Below the pieces are notes generated by a model. It saw only the letters and a program-made list of their open reading frames with translations, had not been told where the DNA came from and made no database searches. Source: Fistulifera solaris (Eukaryota; Bacillariophyta; Bacillariophyceae; Naviculales; Stauroneidaceae). Taken from it: a stretch of 64,000 nucleotides of DNA. Where the stretch lies: assembly GCA_030295235.1 (NCBI GenBank), contig AP026128.1, forward strand, positions 620,001 to 684,000, in the 5' to 3' direction. Below are positions 34,853 to 45,743 of this stretch, in pieces. The stretch's first letter is position 1, and every line of letters starts with the position of its first letter. The translations under genes were made by a program, and so were the position numbers.

Positions 34853-35972
34853 AGGTGAAGCTTGAATTCGGTTTTCGGTTGTCGGGGTTCCTCGCAGCAG
34901 AAAAGCCTAAAACCTGAATACAAATACAGAACACGAAACACGAATACCTCATTCCTTACTCCTTACTCAATTCTATAATGTTTTCGCAATAGCGAACACG
35001 AGCTTGAAACCCGAAGGACTAAAGGGCTATGTAATTGTTAATTGTTACTGTAGTGTTTTGAGTTTTATTGCTTTCCGATTTGCACCAAATTGATACGCGA
35101 CACAATGGAACTTGAAGTTAAATGATATGGCTCATTTGATAGATAGTAGAATAATGTAGGTTATTTGTGAGTTTACTTACTACAGGACCAGTTAACCAAT
35201 CATCCTAACGGCTAACGGCAGAATGCGAATACAGCCTTATCAGGAAGCATTTTCAGTTTTCAGTGTTCTCGGATTCTGCGCGTTCTCAACCCGTTCGCCA
35301 CTCTTCAGCTGCCTTAAACCCTCGAATTTCAATGTTCTTTGTTCTTCGCTTTCAGTTTTCTATCAAATGTTTCGGTGACGTTTGTGGAAACATCTCCCTA
35401 CGTCCCAATCAGATAATAGATTAGGAAGCTAGTCACTTGGAGTCACCTTGAGGACGATGACATCCGTATCTGACATCCAAATAGCCCTTAGAGCTATTAA
35501 AGTCTAGATTCAAGACCTCAACGCTAAACGCTGAACTTGGATCTTGGATGAGCTACGCGGAATAATGGAGTAATTGTGCGATAATAGGGAGATAAATATG
35601 CTAGAGAGCCTAAGACTCCAGGCGGAGAATCACGAGGCTCCTTGTTCCCGATTGCTAGGAAGAGCGAAGAGGTAAGATGTGCAAGATATAAAGCTTCCGG
35701 AACTTTGCGGCTGGATAAGACACGGCAACACAATGGGCTCAGCAAGTGAAAACTTGGGTGTCCTCGAAGAGTGCACTGAACATAAAGTCTCTTTACAAGA
35801 TTCTCTAAAACTAAAAAACACGCCGTCTATTGAGCTTAGTTTTTACCAACACTGGATCACACGATGCATACAGCCTACAAGTGGGACAATAATTGTAAAT
35901 GATGTTGCCTTTGCGGCGATCATACCCGGCGAGTGCAGTTGTACATTGAGAGTAGCGCGAAAATTAGCAACG
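34853..35972. other. Intergenic region, 1.1 kb, nothing seen
   Basis: AT-rich; short open frames only, no repeats or RNA gene that I can support. Confidence 0.4.
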
Positions 35973-36323
35973 TCAATCGAAATAGGCATCTTCATCAACC
36001 TCACCATCCCATTCGAATTTCTCTGTCTTGTTGTCTACTTGCTCCTTTGAGTCTAATTTCTCTTCTTTCTGTTTTAGCCACGGGGTATCATCGCCGCTAC
36101 TGTCGAGAAAAGACGGGTCACCACCCATGGCTTCAATTTCTTCTTCTTCGCTGGCGAAGAAGTCACTTCCCTCCACAAAGGTGAAAGAACCCTTGAAGTT
36201 TCCTTTATCAGAAGCAGAGTATAACTTTGTGGCGACTAGAAAAGAAGGCTTTCGTGATGAAGGCACGAACGCATCGAGACCAGAAAGTAAAACAAAAAAG
36301 GAAAGCAAGTTGATCATCGTCAA
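35973..36323 (-). CDS. Small acidic plastid-targeted protein
   Basis: 116 residues. Signal peptide MTMINLLSFFVLLSGLDA, then FVPSSRKPSF, the Phe-starting transit motif of diatom plastid proteins. The mature part is about 85 residues and very acidic (ASEEEEIEAMGG, FEWDGEVDEDAYFD), without membrane segments. I do not recognise the family. It is divergent from the small membrane protein at 36730 (406 bp apart). Confidence 0.6.
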   Translation of the reverse strand: MTMINLLSFFVLLSGLDAFVPSSRKPSFLVATKLYSASDKGNFKGSFTFVEGSDFFASEEEEIEAMGGDPSFLDSSGDDTPWLKQKEEKLDSKEQVDNKTEKFEWDGEVDEDAYFD

Positions 36324-36729
36324 TCAATCTGGATTGATTAGTGACCTAATTGGAATCTAGCTACGGACCGGAGTTGAAGCTCCTTGACTGTGAAGTGTAT
36401 TTATCCCTTCTGGCGATTGGCGGATGGTTCCCCATGGTGATGATCACGTGCGTGTTTTGTTTTTGTTTTTTTTTGTTTTGGCGGCCGAAAGGAAGCTCGC
36501 CGGTGCGATATGAAATGTTACAGAGACTGAGTTAGTGTAGGAAGTCAAGTACTCCGGGAAAAAGTTGAGGCGGCGCGGACGCGGACGAGGTGCAAAAATC
36601 CTCCGCGACCGCCGCGCACGAAGATTTTTGTTTTTGTTGCACATAATTGAACGCGAACCTCTTACCACTCTTCGTGATTTCAGAGTCAGCTTGTCATCGA
36701 CGATACTCTCAATTGGAAACAGAGCAGTA

Positions 36730-37086
36730 ATGGAGACTGAGCAGGACGGAAGTGCGGCTCGAAACAATGAAAATCGGATGGTTTATTCGGTTATTTGGAT
36801 CATTCTACTTTTCCTCGTGGTTTGGCCTCTGGGATGGTTCCTTTCGCCAATCTGGATCGTCTTGTTGGCCGGAGAAGCCTTCCTTCCTCCAGGTACGTGA
36901 GAGCAACGCTTTTACTTTGAGTAGCAAATACTTTCTTCGGTCGTAAATAATCTAATATTATCTTCTGATATTCATGACGCAGTGCGCGAGCTGAACAGGT
37001 TCATCGAAAAGCTCTTGACATGGCCGCGAACAATGGGATACGCTATTCAAGAAGGAAGGACTGAATTCCCGACACCTCTAGATTAA
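36730..37086 (+). CDS. Small two-segment membrane protein, spliced
   Basis: 88 residues from exons 36730-36892 and 36983-37086. The 90-nt GT-AG intron joins G|TG in phase. The N-terminus is polar, followed by two hydrophobic stretches (VYSVIWIILLFLVVWPLGWFL, SPIWIVLLAGEAFL). The C-terminus is a short basic helix (VRELNRFIEKLLTWPR). Function unknown. Splicing is supported by continuous sensible sequence and by consensus sites (GTACGT, GACGCAG). Confidence 0.55.
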
Positions 37087-37439
37087 ACAAATATAATTAG
37101 AGAGGAAGAAAGGGAGGTATCCAATGGACGATACTTACTCGACTTGTCGAGTATAGATTTTTCAAAGAGAACATCTTGTAATCGCTCCTAATAGAAAGTC
37201 TACTTTGAAGGTATTTTTGTATGCACCTCTCCGTTGGCAATAGTTTGATTTCTGACCGGGGAGCGCGATTTGCCTCCTCAGATGACGCGCCTGTTTCCCG
37301 AGTACCTGGTAGGCCGATAACGAACAACGGCACTTTACCTACATGAAGGAATGACTATCAGAATTAGGATTTCTATTCCGTGGCGACATAAAGGTTGCTT
37401 GTTCCAATAGACTACTCGAGCCGAGGGGATTGCGATGTA

Positions 37440-38130
37440 TGAATTACACAATATTCGGGTTCCCCATCTGTCGATAAATTTCCCTACCGGGCCTACGTGA
37501 AATGTGCATACACATTCGCATCAGTTCATCTATTGCCTTTTCTATGTTTCGACGTTCCAATAAAAATGTCAAATCCTGCTAAGGGAATCTATGAAGGTAC
37601 GCGGAGGACTGTTCTGATAATATTTGTCGTTATTGGACCCAAGAGCGGATGAGGCCAAATTCGAAAAGTTCCTAATGCTACCTACATCGCTAAAACTCTA
37701 CGGGGCCTACGTGAAATTCACGTAGACATTCGATGCGTTGTATCTTCGCTACTTTTACCGTTTAGTGCCATTAGTGATGTTGGTTGATGGTTAAAATTAG
37801 GATGGCAGTCGAAAAGGCCCAAAAAAAGGATCATGTCGAATTACACAATATCCGGGTGCCCCCTCTGTCGATAAATTTCCCTACCTGGCCTACGTGAAAT
37901 GTACGTAGACATTCGCATCAGTTCATCTATTGCCTTTTCTATGTTTTGACGTTCCAATAATCTATGACGGTATGCGGAGGATGGTTCTGATGATAATATT
38001 TGTCGCTATCGGATCCGAGAATTGATGAGGTCAATTTCGCGCTAGTTCCGAATGCTACCTACATCGATAAAATTCCTACTGGGTCTACGTGAATTCTACG
38101 TAGACATTTGTAGCGTCAACACTCTGATAA
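37440..38130. repeat. Second locus of the 212-bp satellite family, diverged
   Basis: Four diverged monomers with the GATAAATTTCCCTAC...CTACGTGAAA...GTAGACATT core, at about 37473, 37688, 37870 and 38066 (spacing 182-215 bp). Copies 1 and 3 share CTGTCGATAAATTTCCCTAC and GTTCATCTATTGCCTTTTC, so a dimer pattern is again visible. It lies upstream of the membrane protein at 38199; the rest of 37087-38198 holds no gene. Confidence 0.85.
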
Positions 38131-38198
38131 ACATCCGGGTTTCTTTGTGCAAACAACGAATTATTTTTTGTTGCTGGGATGTTTCGGAACATTGACTA

Positions 38199-39239
38199 AT
38201 GGGCATTAAAACAGAAGATATGAAACAAATCCAGCAGAAGTTGTTCACTAAAGAAGATCCATATCATGTTCATAAAACACTTGGACTGGTTGCGCTCTCT
38301 TCCTACATCTATCGCATTTCAAATTTTGGAGCGAGCGACATGGGCTTTTCTCCTACGAAAGAAAGCAGCGATGACTTCTACGTAATCACGCTACTCACAC
38401 TTCTTGTGCACGTTTGCTTGAACATTAGTAGTTTTGAATTTCATATACCCGCAAAACGGATTCAAAGTGACGGTGGCCGTATTTGGCCGCAATACCGATT
38501 TCATTCGCTGGTCTTCTCTTGTCGGGGGTTACTCTGCATCGCGCTGAATGCTTTCTACTACAATGCACTCAAGTCATCGCAGTCACCTCTTGGGTCTTCT
38601 TTTACTCTTCCCCATGGAAACTACTTGATTGTAATCGCCACTATGATCATAGGCGACATTGCCTCCAACTACTGGGTCCAGTACCCCTCCAACTCGATTC
38701 GCGATCTGAAAGCTTCTCCCGTGATCAAGTATTACTTCTCGGTCATGCAATTTCTGGCGACGGGTGTTTCTCTGGTAGGACTTCGCCGGTGTTCTTTGCA
38801 TTATTACATGGTCATGGTCGTCCAGGTTACAGCCTTTCTCATGACACTACGGAGAAAAAACTTGGTGTCTCATGAAACGAATGTGATTCTATATGCTTTG
38901 CTGCTGGCTGGAGGATTCGTAGTGGGAATTTATGAAACGTATGTTTGGGATCCTGCGCAAGAGCTATTGTGGATCTCCGCTTTTCTTGGAATGACTGCTG
39001 CTGTGCTACGAATCCTTTGTGGCATGAACAAATACGTGATTTGGACTATGCTACATATCGTAAATTGCTATTGCTTCCTTCCGAGTATTCAAAGTCAAGA
39101 AGCGAATCTACATTCCATGATCCTGCTAAGTCTTGTTCGGATCCGATGGCTCGGCGTCAGTGCAACAATGATTATGGTCCTAGGCGGATTATGGAGGAGT
39201 TATTTTTCTTCGACACAGATTAAAAGCATCTCTGATTAG
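38199..39239 (+). CDS. Multi-pass membrane protein, conserved unknown
   Basis: 346 residues with about 8 hydrophobic segments. The N-terminus KEDPYHVHKTLGLVALSSYIYRISN looks conserved, as does IWPQYRFHSLVFSCRGLLC. I have seen this type in microalgae but know no function. His residues near the membrane (HVHK, FEFH, FHSLV) could bind metal or substrate; this is speculative. Single exon, undisrupted. Confidence 0.55.
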   Translation: MGIKTEDMKQIQQKLFTKEDPYHVHKTLGLVALSSYIYRISNFGASDMGFSPTKESSDDFYVITLLTLLVHVCLNISSFEFHIPAKRIQSDGGRIWPQYRFHSLVFSCRGLLCIALNAFYYNALKSSQSPLGSSFTLPHGNYLIVIATMIIGDIASNYWVQYPSNSIRDLKASPVIKYYFSVMQFLATGVSLVGLRRCSLHYYMVMVVQVTAFLMTLRRKNLVSHETNVILYALLLAGGFVVGIYETYVWDPAQELLWISAFLGMTAAVLRILCGMNKYVIWTMLHIVNCYCFLPSIQSQEANLHSMILLSLVRIRWLGVSATMIMVLGGLWRSYFSSTQIKSISD

Positions 39240-40068
39240 CTTCAAAGTTGCCGAATATCAAACTTGGTTTCGTTTGATAAACGATTCTATCGAGGCCTAC
39301 AAACAGTTGGTCTCCTTGTTGCCAACGTCTGCTGCAGTCTCGGTCAGAGTGATACATGGCTCTAGTGTTTACTTCACACATTCTAGCGTGGCTTAAACCC
39401 ACTGCAACCTTCGGATATAACCTGCTATTGGGCGATAAGTCCTTTTACGGTCCATTCGCGTAGAAAAGAGTTTTTTCTCGTAGTTTCTCTGCAGTGATAG
39501 CCTGCCCAGCAATGATTTAATTCGTGACTGAAATGTCTTCACTTTGGCTGTATACTCCGAGTAGTAAATACAAAAAATTACGATCTCCACGGCCTTTATA
39601 GATAGGATAGTATCAATTCTTGCAAACATACCTCTTCTAAAGTAATGGAATTATATTGAAACCCAATAATAGGTTTACATACTACATACTACGAGAACGA
39701 ACGATGATAATAAGTTATCATTGTGACTCGCGGTCGCGGAAGAAAATGACTCATGACTGAAATGCAGTCGTGGCAAAGTTGAGATACACTTCGGCGATAC
39801 AGCAAAACTCGTCATCTCTAACTCTAACCCTCGTCTGCCGAAACACAACGGGATAAATTTATAAAAAAAAACGCAGGGACACGCCATTATTATTTCATCG
39901 TTTCGGACAATGCCAAAGGCCAAGGAGTAGAGAGAGTATTAGTTCTTCTTTGCTATTCCAACTGTGCTTGTTATCTCTTCTCTTCTCTCGCCAAGAGCAG
40001 TGGGGACGATTCATGCGGGGCGTATCATTCGTTTCAATTAGCCCTGTATTTTTTCTCTTCATGCGTTC
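39240..40068. other. Intergenic region, 829 bp
   Basis: No gene supported. Motifs like CGTGACTGAAAT and CATGACTGAAATGCAGTCGTGG near 39523 and 39752 belong to the GACTG/CAGTC motif noted at 58.9-59.2 kb. Confidence 0.4.
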
Positions 40069-41145
40069 ATGAGAGACCGCCGTGTCATGTCGATGGCTTT
40101 GGTAAAAGCCCGTGAAAGATTTTTGCAGCTCGTCACAGTTCTCTTACTGCTACTGCACTTTGTTCGATGCTCATGGGCCTGGCAACCAGAATCGATTCCG
40201 TCTCGCCACCACCACAACGTCCTACTCTCGCTCATTCGATCCGTCGGTTGGGAGCCGGAAACGGTGGAAGTACGACACCTCGACCAAGAGAAATCAGCAT
40301 TTTGTAACACTGTTTATCGTTTGACCACTTCCTGTGAGAACAGTGACACGACAATCACCATTGCCAAAATATTCTCGCCATTGGCCCTCGAGCGGATGAC
40401 ACATTCCGTCGGGGCGATGGATTCGTATGTGGCAGCACAGGGACTCGCCCCTCGTATTCTGGCCACTAGCAACGACGGCTTACTCATGGAATTCTGTGAA
40501 AGTTACTCAACCGACAGGAGCTTTCGGTGCATGGACGAACGGAACGACACTCTTTGTGCGATTGCCTTGGCGAAATTGCACTCGTTGCCTCCGCTCGTGC
40601 CAGTCAACTCACAGATAGATGAGAACATGCTCTGGAGATCGTGTCGGATACTGATGATGCATGTAAACGAAAGCTGGCTATGTCGTACCAGTGCTCGAAG
40701 TGACGGTTGGACCAAAGAGATGCTTGATACCGAAATGAGACTCCAACAATTTCTGCTTTCTCGGAAGGCCTTAGTGGAAGTGCCTATAGCACATGGTGAT
40801 TGTAAACCATCCAATTTAATTTGTCAACAAGAACGAGCCTTCTTTATTGATCTTGAACTGTGCGGACGCAATTATCGATCATACGACCTCGCGAAATTGC
40901 TACGGAATGATGGAGACCCTACCTTGATGAATAGTTTGTCCCGTCGGATACGCTTTCTCTCTGCCTATGCAGAGCAAATCGATACCGATATTGATCAGCT
41001 TCAGTTCGAGCTGAATGAGATTTTGCCTTTGACATGGTTAGAGGCGGCCATCTTTTTCGCTGCGATGGAATCCGTTGATCCAATGAACAAAGACAAATGG
41101 AACTCTTTGGCAGCATCTCGGTTACGAAGCTATGAAACGTGTTGA
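40069..41145 (+). CDS. Choline/ethanolamine-kinase-like protein with signal peptide
   Basis: 358 residues (from ATG 40069; ATG 40087 or 40093 also possible). The APH/choline kinase fold is shown by AHGDCKPSNLI (catalytic HxD...N) and IDLELCGRNYRSYDLAKLL, which is close to the choline/ethanolamine kinase metal-binding motif IDFEYAxxNYRxxDIA. Phosphorylation of choline, ethanolamine or a related small alcohol is likely; the exact substrate is not clear. Unusually, the N-terminus is a signal peptide (FLQLVTVLLLLLHFVRCSWA, then WQPES), so it would enter the ER or a complex plastid. Single exon. Confidence 0.6.
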   Translation: MRDRRVMSMALVKARERFLQLVTVLLLLLHFVRCSWAWQPESIPSRHHHNVLLSLIRSVGWEPETVEVRHLDQEKSAFCNTVYRLTTSCENSDTTITIAKIFSPLALERMTHSVGAMDSYVAAQGLAPRILATSNDGLLMEFCESYSTDRSFRCMDERNDTLCAIALAKLHSLPPLVPVNSQIDENMLWRSCRILMMHVNESWLCRTSARSDGWTKEMLDTEMRLQQFLLSRKALVEVPIAHGDCKPSNLICQQERAFFIDLELCGRNYRSYDLAKLLRNDGDPTLMNSLSRRIRFLSAYAEQIDTDIDQLQFELNEILPLTWLEAAIFFAAMESVDPMNKDKWNSLAASRLRSYETC

Positions 41146-41319
41146 CGCTCAATACGGTAAGAGCTGCTATGAGACTGTTTAATAAAACAAAGGTCACTGC
41201 ATCGCCCCGCGCTTGCTATTATTCCACTTAGAAAAAGGTAGCTCCTCGCACATTTAAAATCTACCATTAAAATTTGACTCAGCCCCTATAGTCCGCTTCT
41301 AAATCACTTTTTATGATTA

Positions 41320-41983
41320 TCATACGCAACAACATGAATGCTCCTCGTTAATCGGGTAATTCTCTGGAGTCATGATTCCGTGTTGAACTTCTATCACGAA
41401 AAAGTAGTGGGGGTAAGCGAAAAACGCAGAATATACCAAACCAGCAATGTTAAGAGTCAAAATCGAAAATAAACATTCCACAACGTAAACCGCGAAGCAG
41501 GCCCCGACCATGAATATCTAGGAAGAGAGGTAAATGGAGGATAACATTTGAGAACAATGGGTTGGGGAAGACAGACTCCCAACTTTGAAGCAAACTTACG
41601 TCGAATCGAAAAGCTCCGTACATTCCCATAAAACTGAATAAAATTTTCGCTGCAGTCACTGCTAGAACAACAATGATACCGGCGTCGTCGAAGCCAACAA
41701 TTGCGTCTTCTAAATCATCGTCGGTCGCCCCTACTGAACTCGCTCCAGCAATCGTAAGGATCGACAAAAATCCAAGGGCAAGTAACGAGGCATTGACAAT
41801 ATTGACGATTATCACAGCTCGTCGCATATCGCAACAGCCACCGCAGAACTTGTGACCCTGCTTCATGCCGATGCGGTGTGGATAAACGCGCATTCCTTCG
41901 TCATATTGATATTCCTCTTTCGCTGTGGACGCCAGCGAAAAATCAGTGTCTGCGGCAGCTAATTGATCCTGGTCATAAGCCAT
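41320..41983 (-). CDS. Four-segment membrane protein with Cys tail, spliced
   Basis: 193 residues from exons 41983-41600 and 41517-41320; the 82-nt GT-AG intron is in phase. The cytosolic N-terminus ends in a Cys cluster (KFCGGCCDMRRAVIIVNIVNA) next to the first membrane segment. Four hydrophobic segments follow. The tail EEHSCCCV is a likely lipidation site. Tetraspan architecture of unknown function; I recall the GCCDMRRAVII start in other diatom proteins. Confidence 0.6.
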
Positions 41984-42860
41984 TCTTTATTATAATCGAT
42001 TGTGTTTATGAATGCATTCAGTTTTAGAAACAAAAGGATCACAACTTATCAATTTTGTTCGTTGTTATCGGCGTTTTATTTAGCGACCCGTGCAATATCC
42101 TCTATAGAGGAAGAAGTAGAGAGCGAGTCGAGACGACGTTCGCAACTATATGGAAACGTATCAGTGCGACTCCTTAGCGATACGCGCTTCCTTTGTTGTT
42201 TCTCGTGACTGACTCGTGACTCGTGAAATGACGTTTGGCATGTTGCCTGCTGGCTGTCGGTTAAGAAGTACTATTTGCATCTATTCTAAATTTAACTTTC
42301 TGGATTGCGTAATTGTTGGCATTACTTTTTTGTGTCAAGTTGTTCGTTCTAATGATTGTTCTTTATTGTCCAGACATAGGACATAGGACATCGGAAATAT
42401 TAGAATAAAGATTGTTGACTGGGAAAATGGAAAATACCAGGTACAGTACTCGGAACTCGGAACTCAGAACAATAACTTGCCCTACACTATATTAGAAAGT
42501 ACACCATTTTGCTACCTTAGTACTATATACTATATAACATATAATCAGTAGTAGGGACCACAGAATACCGCCGAACACATAGAATAAGAGCCAAGGCTAT
42601 TGGAAAGGTCATTTACAGTCATAGTCATTGACAACATTTCAACGAAAACAAAAGTATCTTTCGATCTTTCGTTTTCCGGGGAAGGACGTTAAAATTCTGC
42701 CTCTCAGTACAAGTTTCTACGTAGAGCCTACGGCGAGGCAGAATTTTAACGTCGTTTGCGCAATGCAACATGTACGCGACAAGCGACACCTTCAAGCCGC
42801 AATGATTTCTCATAAACTGAACGCGAGGTCAAAGTATCAAAGCAACGAGTAATCATCACC
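41984..42860. other. Intergenic region with long inverted repeat
   Basis: No gene. It contains repeated ACCAGGTACAGTACTCGG-like motifs near 42440 and the inverted repeat described separately (42685-42753). Confidence 0.5.
42685..42753. repeat. Perfect 19-bp inverted repeat (hairpin)
   Basis: GACGTTAAAATTCTGCCTC (42685-42703) and its exact reverse complement (42735-42753) flank a 31-nt loop. It lies about 110 bp before the start at 42861. It could be a hairpin in the 5' leader, a small mobile-element footprint, or a short-RNA precursor; the sequence does not decide. Confidence 0.9.
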
Positions 42861-43454
42861 ATGGGCATTAACAAGAACACCCTCTTTGTCTGGGATGGAA
42901 TCCTTGAAGTCCACGATGCGTCTCAGCGGGGCGTCTACGACGTGGTTTGGCACGGAACCTTGGTGGCGAACGAATTCTCTCCCGATGCTACGAGAGTAGA
43001 AGCGCCGAAGCGCAACGCTTTCAAAGAGTTTTGCGATTCGGATCTTCTCTTTCGAGTAACCGGTCAGGCGAGACCTGTTGATCTCGTGATGAATGAAGAC
43101 AAGTTCAAGTCTTATCGCATTCGTCTCACCGAAGGACCCGGTTGGGACCTTGACGGTCAGAAGCACCATGACATTGACCACGAGGTCATCAGCAGCTTGC
43201 AATGGCAAGGTAGCTCTGATTCTCGCAAGAGCCTCGTCTTTGCGACCGGTGGTGACTCTTACGGCAAATTCATCTCCGTGGGATGGATGCGACCTGGCAA
43301 CCGCATCACCTTGGCCCGCCGTTATGTCAGCGACAATCGCGCCGATTGGTCCGCAGAAACCTTGCGCAAGGAAACGCTGAAGTTAATCTATGACGATGAA
43401 GAAGAGGAATGCGTCATGCCTCCGTGGCAGTGCAGCGTCTTCAGTGCTCATTAA
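42861..43454 (+). CDS. Conserved-looking protein of unknown function
   Basis: 197 residues, soluble, without signal or membrane segment. It has a beta-rich, Trp-containing composition (LFVWDGILEVHD, VVWHGTLVANEF, YRIRLTEGPGWDLDGQ, KFISVGWMRPGNRITLARRYV) that suggests a compact beta fold. Single exon with a good Kozak context (ACCATGG at 42861). Function unknown. Confidence 0.55.
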   Translation: MGINKNTLFVWDGILEVHDASQRGVYDVVWHGTLVANEFSPDATRVEAPKRNAFKEFCDSDLLFRVTGQARPVDLVMNEDKFKSYRIRLTEGPGWDLDGQKHHDIDHEVISSLQWQGSSDSRKSLVFATGGDSYGKFISVGWMRPGNRITLARRYVSDNRADWSAETLRKETLKLIYDDEEEECVMPPWQCSVFSAH

Positions 43455-43657
43455 GCAGCGCTGTTCGTCGGCCTCGGTCCTTCGCCAGTCAATAGTTTGT
43501 AATTGAAATAGAACGTTTTTCAAAAAAATGAAAGTCTGAGATATCAATGCATGACCACATTAGAGGAGTCGTTAGGGTTTCGTGAAGCAGGATAAGATAC
43601 CAGGTACGGAGTTACTTATGAGCATCCGACATTCTTCGTTTACCTTAGTTCGACCTA

Positions 43658-43687
43658 CCATTCGGGTCAAATGAGTTTCTGAGTACT
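43658..43687 (+). repeat. Left 30-bp terminal inverted repeat of the mariner-like element
   Basis: Pairs with 51527-51556, one mismatch. Preceded by TA. Confidence 0.85.
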
Positions 43688-43816
43688 ATAAAATATATAG
43701 GACACGATTACTATATACATAAGTGTGTTTCTACGACAGAAATCGTATACCGTTTGAAGCGACACCTTGCCTTTCCCACTGAACACATTTTTTCTTCACG
43801 ACATTATCGCGCAAAA

Positions 43817-44443
43817 ATGCATCCGAACATGGCGACTCGACGACGCAGCAGTGAAATCAATTCTGGGCGAGCTTGTGTTGTTTTGCACCATTCAAACAAG
43901 CGACGAAGGAGTGATAGATCGGTGCAAAACAACACAAGCAGAGCCCCGGAGTGCGAAGATATTTGGTCGGTTGTCGTGGCATTGTTTCGTCATGCCACTC
44001 CCGGTATCTGGTGGCGATTATTGCCAGAAAACAATAAAAACGATGATATTTCCTACGCAACTTCAGTCGATTGGGAGAACATATGTCCTTTATTGATTTA
44101 TGTCAAAATTTTGGAGAAGAAATTGGTTTTGGGAGTCGAAAACCTTTTTGTGATGAAAGAAGCGCTTGATACACTCGTGGACAAGATGGGGCGAAAGAAA
44201 ATTCATATTTCCACCTATCGCCCACCACACAGCAAGCAGGCTTTCTACTTTTGTGTTGGGCAACCTTTGTATTCTAAGGTCAAGGAATGTGCCCGTATGG
44301 ATGCTTCTGAGTTAGCTCCGGGACCTCCCGGGATGACCGATGACAAGCTCCGCAAAAATGCCGCCTTGCTTCAGACGTACTCCGCGAACACCAAATCGAG
44401 CATGTACGCCCAGCAAATGAACAAGAAAATCTGCACTTACTAG
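43817..44443 (+). pseudogene. Mariner-element ORF, 5' part, no recognised domain
   Basis: Basic N-terminus (RRRSSEINSGRA, NKRRRSDRS) that could bind DNA, then a mixed helical part. The frame stops at 44443, but the next frame continues in a compatible way (NEQENLHLLANAVLEQEQEQE) to about 44651, where the transposase fragment begins. One interrupted ORF across the element is therefore likely. I do not see a clear helix-turn-helix or the first catalytic Asp. Confidence 0.4.
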
Positions 44444-44648
44444 CTAACGCTGTTCTTGAACAAGAACAAGAACAAGAAATCTTTGCTGTGCCATTATCGA
44501 GAGAAGATGAGATCGAAAACGCCATCACATATGCACTGGCGCTTGCATTCGAAAGGGTTCCGCGCTACGTTCGTCAATCGGACGACAAAATCACCTTGGC
44601 GTTGTTGCAAGGCCCAAGAAGTCGAAAGATTTTGACGGAAGAGTCTTT

Positions 44649-45554
44649 ATGAAAAGGGTTAGTAAAGAGAAAGAGTACAGCCGAGCAACACCAAGTTACA
44701 AGTTTCACGACAGCATTTCGATCAACAACGAGATCAAGAACGGCTCTTGGAGAGCCCTTTACAATGATTTGAAAGACATCTGCGGTGATATGACAGTGGG
44801 CGAGTTTTTCGATGCACTTTCCGATTTCTATGAGCTTCGCGACGAAGTGGCTGCAGTCCTGCAATTTCGCAACACAGTCACAAAGAGACCTTTAGACGAG
44901 GATGATCAGCTGTGTGACTTCGACATCAAAGAGCTTGAAGTTCGTTGCTATTACCCGGCAGGGCATAAAGTCGAGGTGGACATTTCCTGTGATTCTTCCT
45001 TCATGCTGAGCATTATGCACCAAGTCGGTCAAGCACTTCGAGAAAAATTTCACTGGGTGGACAAGAACGAGAAAATTTATCTGGTGATGGATAACGCAGG
45101 AGGACACGGAACACAGCTAGCCAAAGAAGAATACAGACGAAAATTGGAGAGCGAATACAACGTTGAGATTGTCTGGCAAGTTCCTCGGTCGCCCGAAACA
45201 AACATGCTTGATCTCGGAGTCTGGATGAGCATTCAAAACAAGGTCGAAAAGGTTCATCACGGAAAACGACCCGATTGCGATGCGCTTGCACGATCAATTG
45301 AAGAGGCATGGGAGCACCATCTTTCACCTCAAGCATTTCTAAACGTGTGGAAGCGATTGCGGCGTGTTTTGAAATTGATTGTGGACGACAAAGGCGGCAA
45401 CAATCTGGTCGAGTCGGAACGAGGCAAACTCTTCAGAGACCCAACGATTGACGATTTGCTGAACGCCCACAACGACACAAACGACGAAGATCAAGAGAAC
45501 AACAACGAAAATGAGAATGACGAAGCAAGCGACGAAGAGAATGACAACGAGTAA
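44649..45554 (+). pseudogene. Tc1/mariner-type DDE transposase, C-terminal part
   Basis: 302 codons. The second and third catalytic acids are visible: YLVMDNAGGHGT, and VPRSPETNMLDLGVWMSIQ, which corresponds to the SPDLNPIE region of Tc1/mariner. The N-terminal DNA-binding part and the first Asp are not found in frame, so the copy is probably inactive. The C-terminus is very acidic (NNNENENDEASDEE). It ends 59 bp before the MULE. Confidence 0.65.
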
Positions 45555-45604
45555 CAATCAAATGAATGGTTTGAAGAGCTTTATTTAATCTTGCTGCGAT
45601 CGGC

Positions 45605-45613
45605 ATTTCATGG
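45605..45613 (+). repeat. 9-bp target-site duplication, left copy
   Basis: ATTTCATGG, identical to 51473-51481 directly outside the right end of the MULE. Confidence 0.93.
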
Positions 45614-45743
45614 GGGAGACTTCCGTTAGGTCTCCAACCAGGGTGAACCTCTTCCGATAGCTCTCCCGTTAGGAGAGACGTTAACTGACTACATTCAACT
45701 TTACAGTAGAGTACGCGCCATTGGATGTGGTACTAATTACTTA
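45614..45743 (+). repeat. MULE left terminal inverted repeat (130 bp)
   Basis: Exact reverse complement of 51343-51472; identity ends at 45744. Confidence 0.95.
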
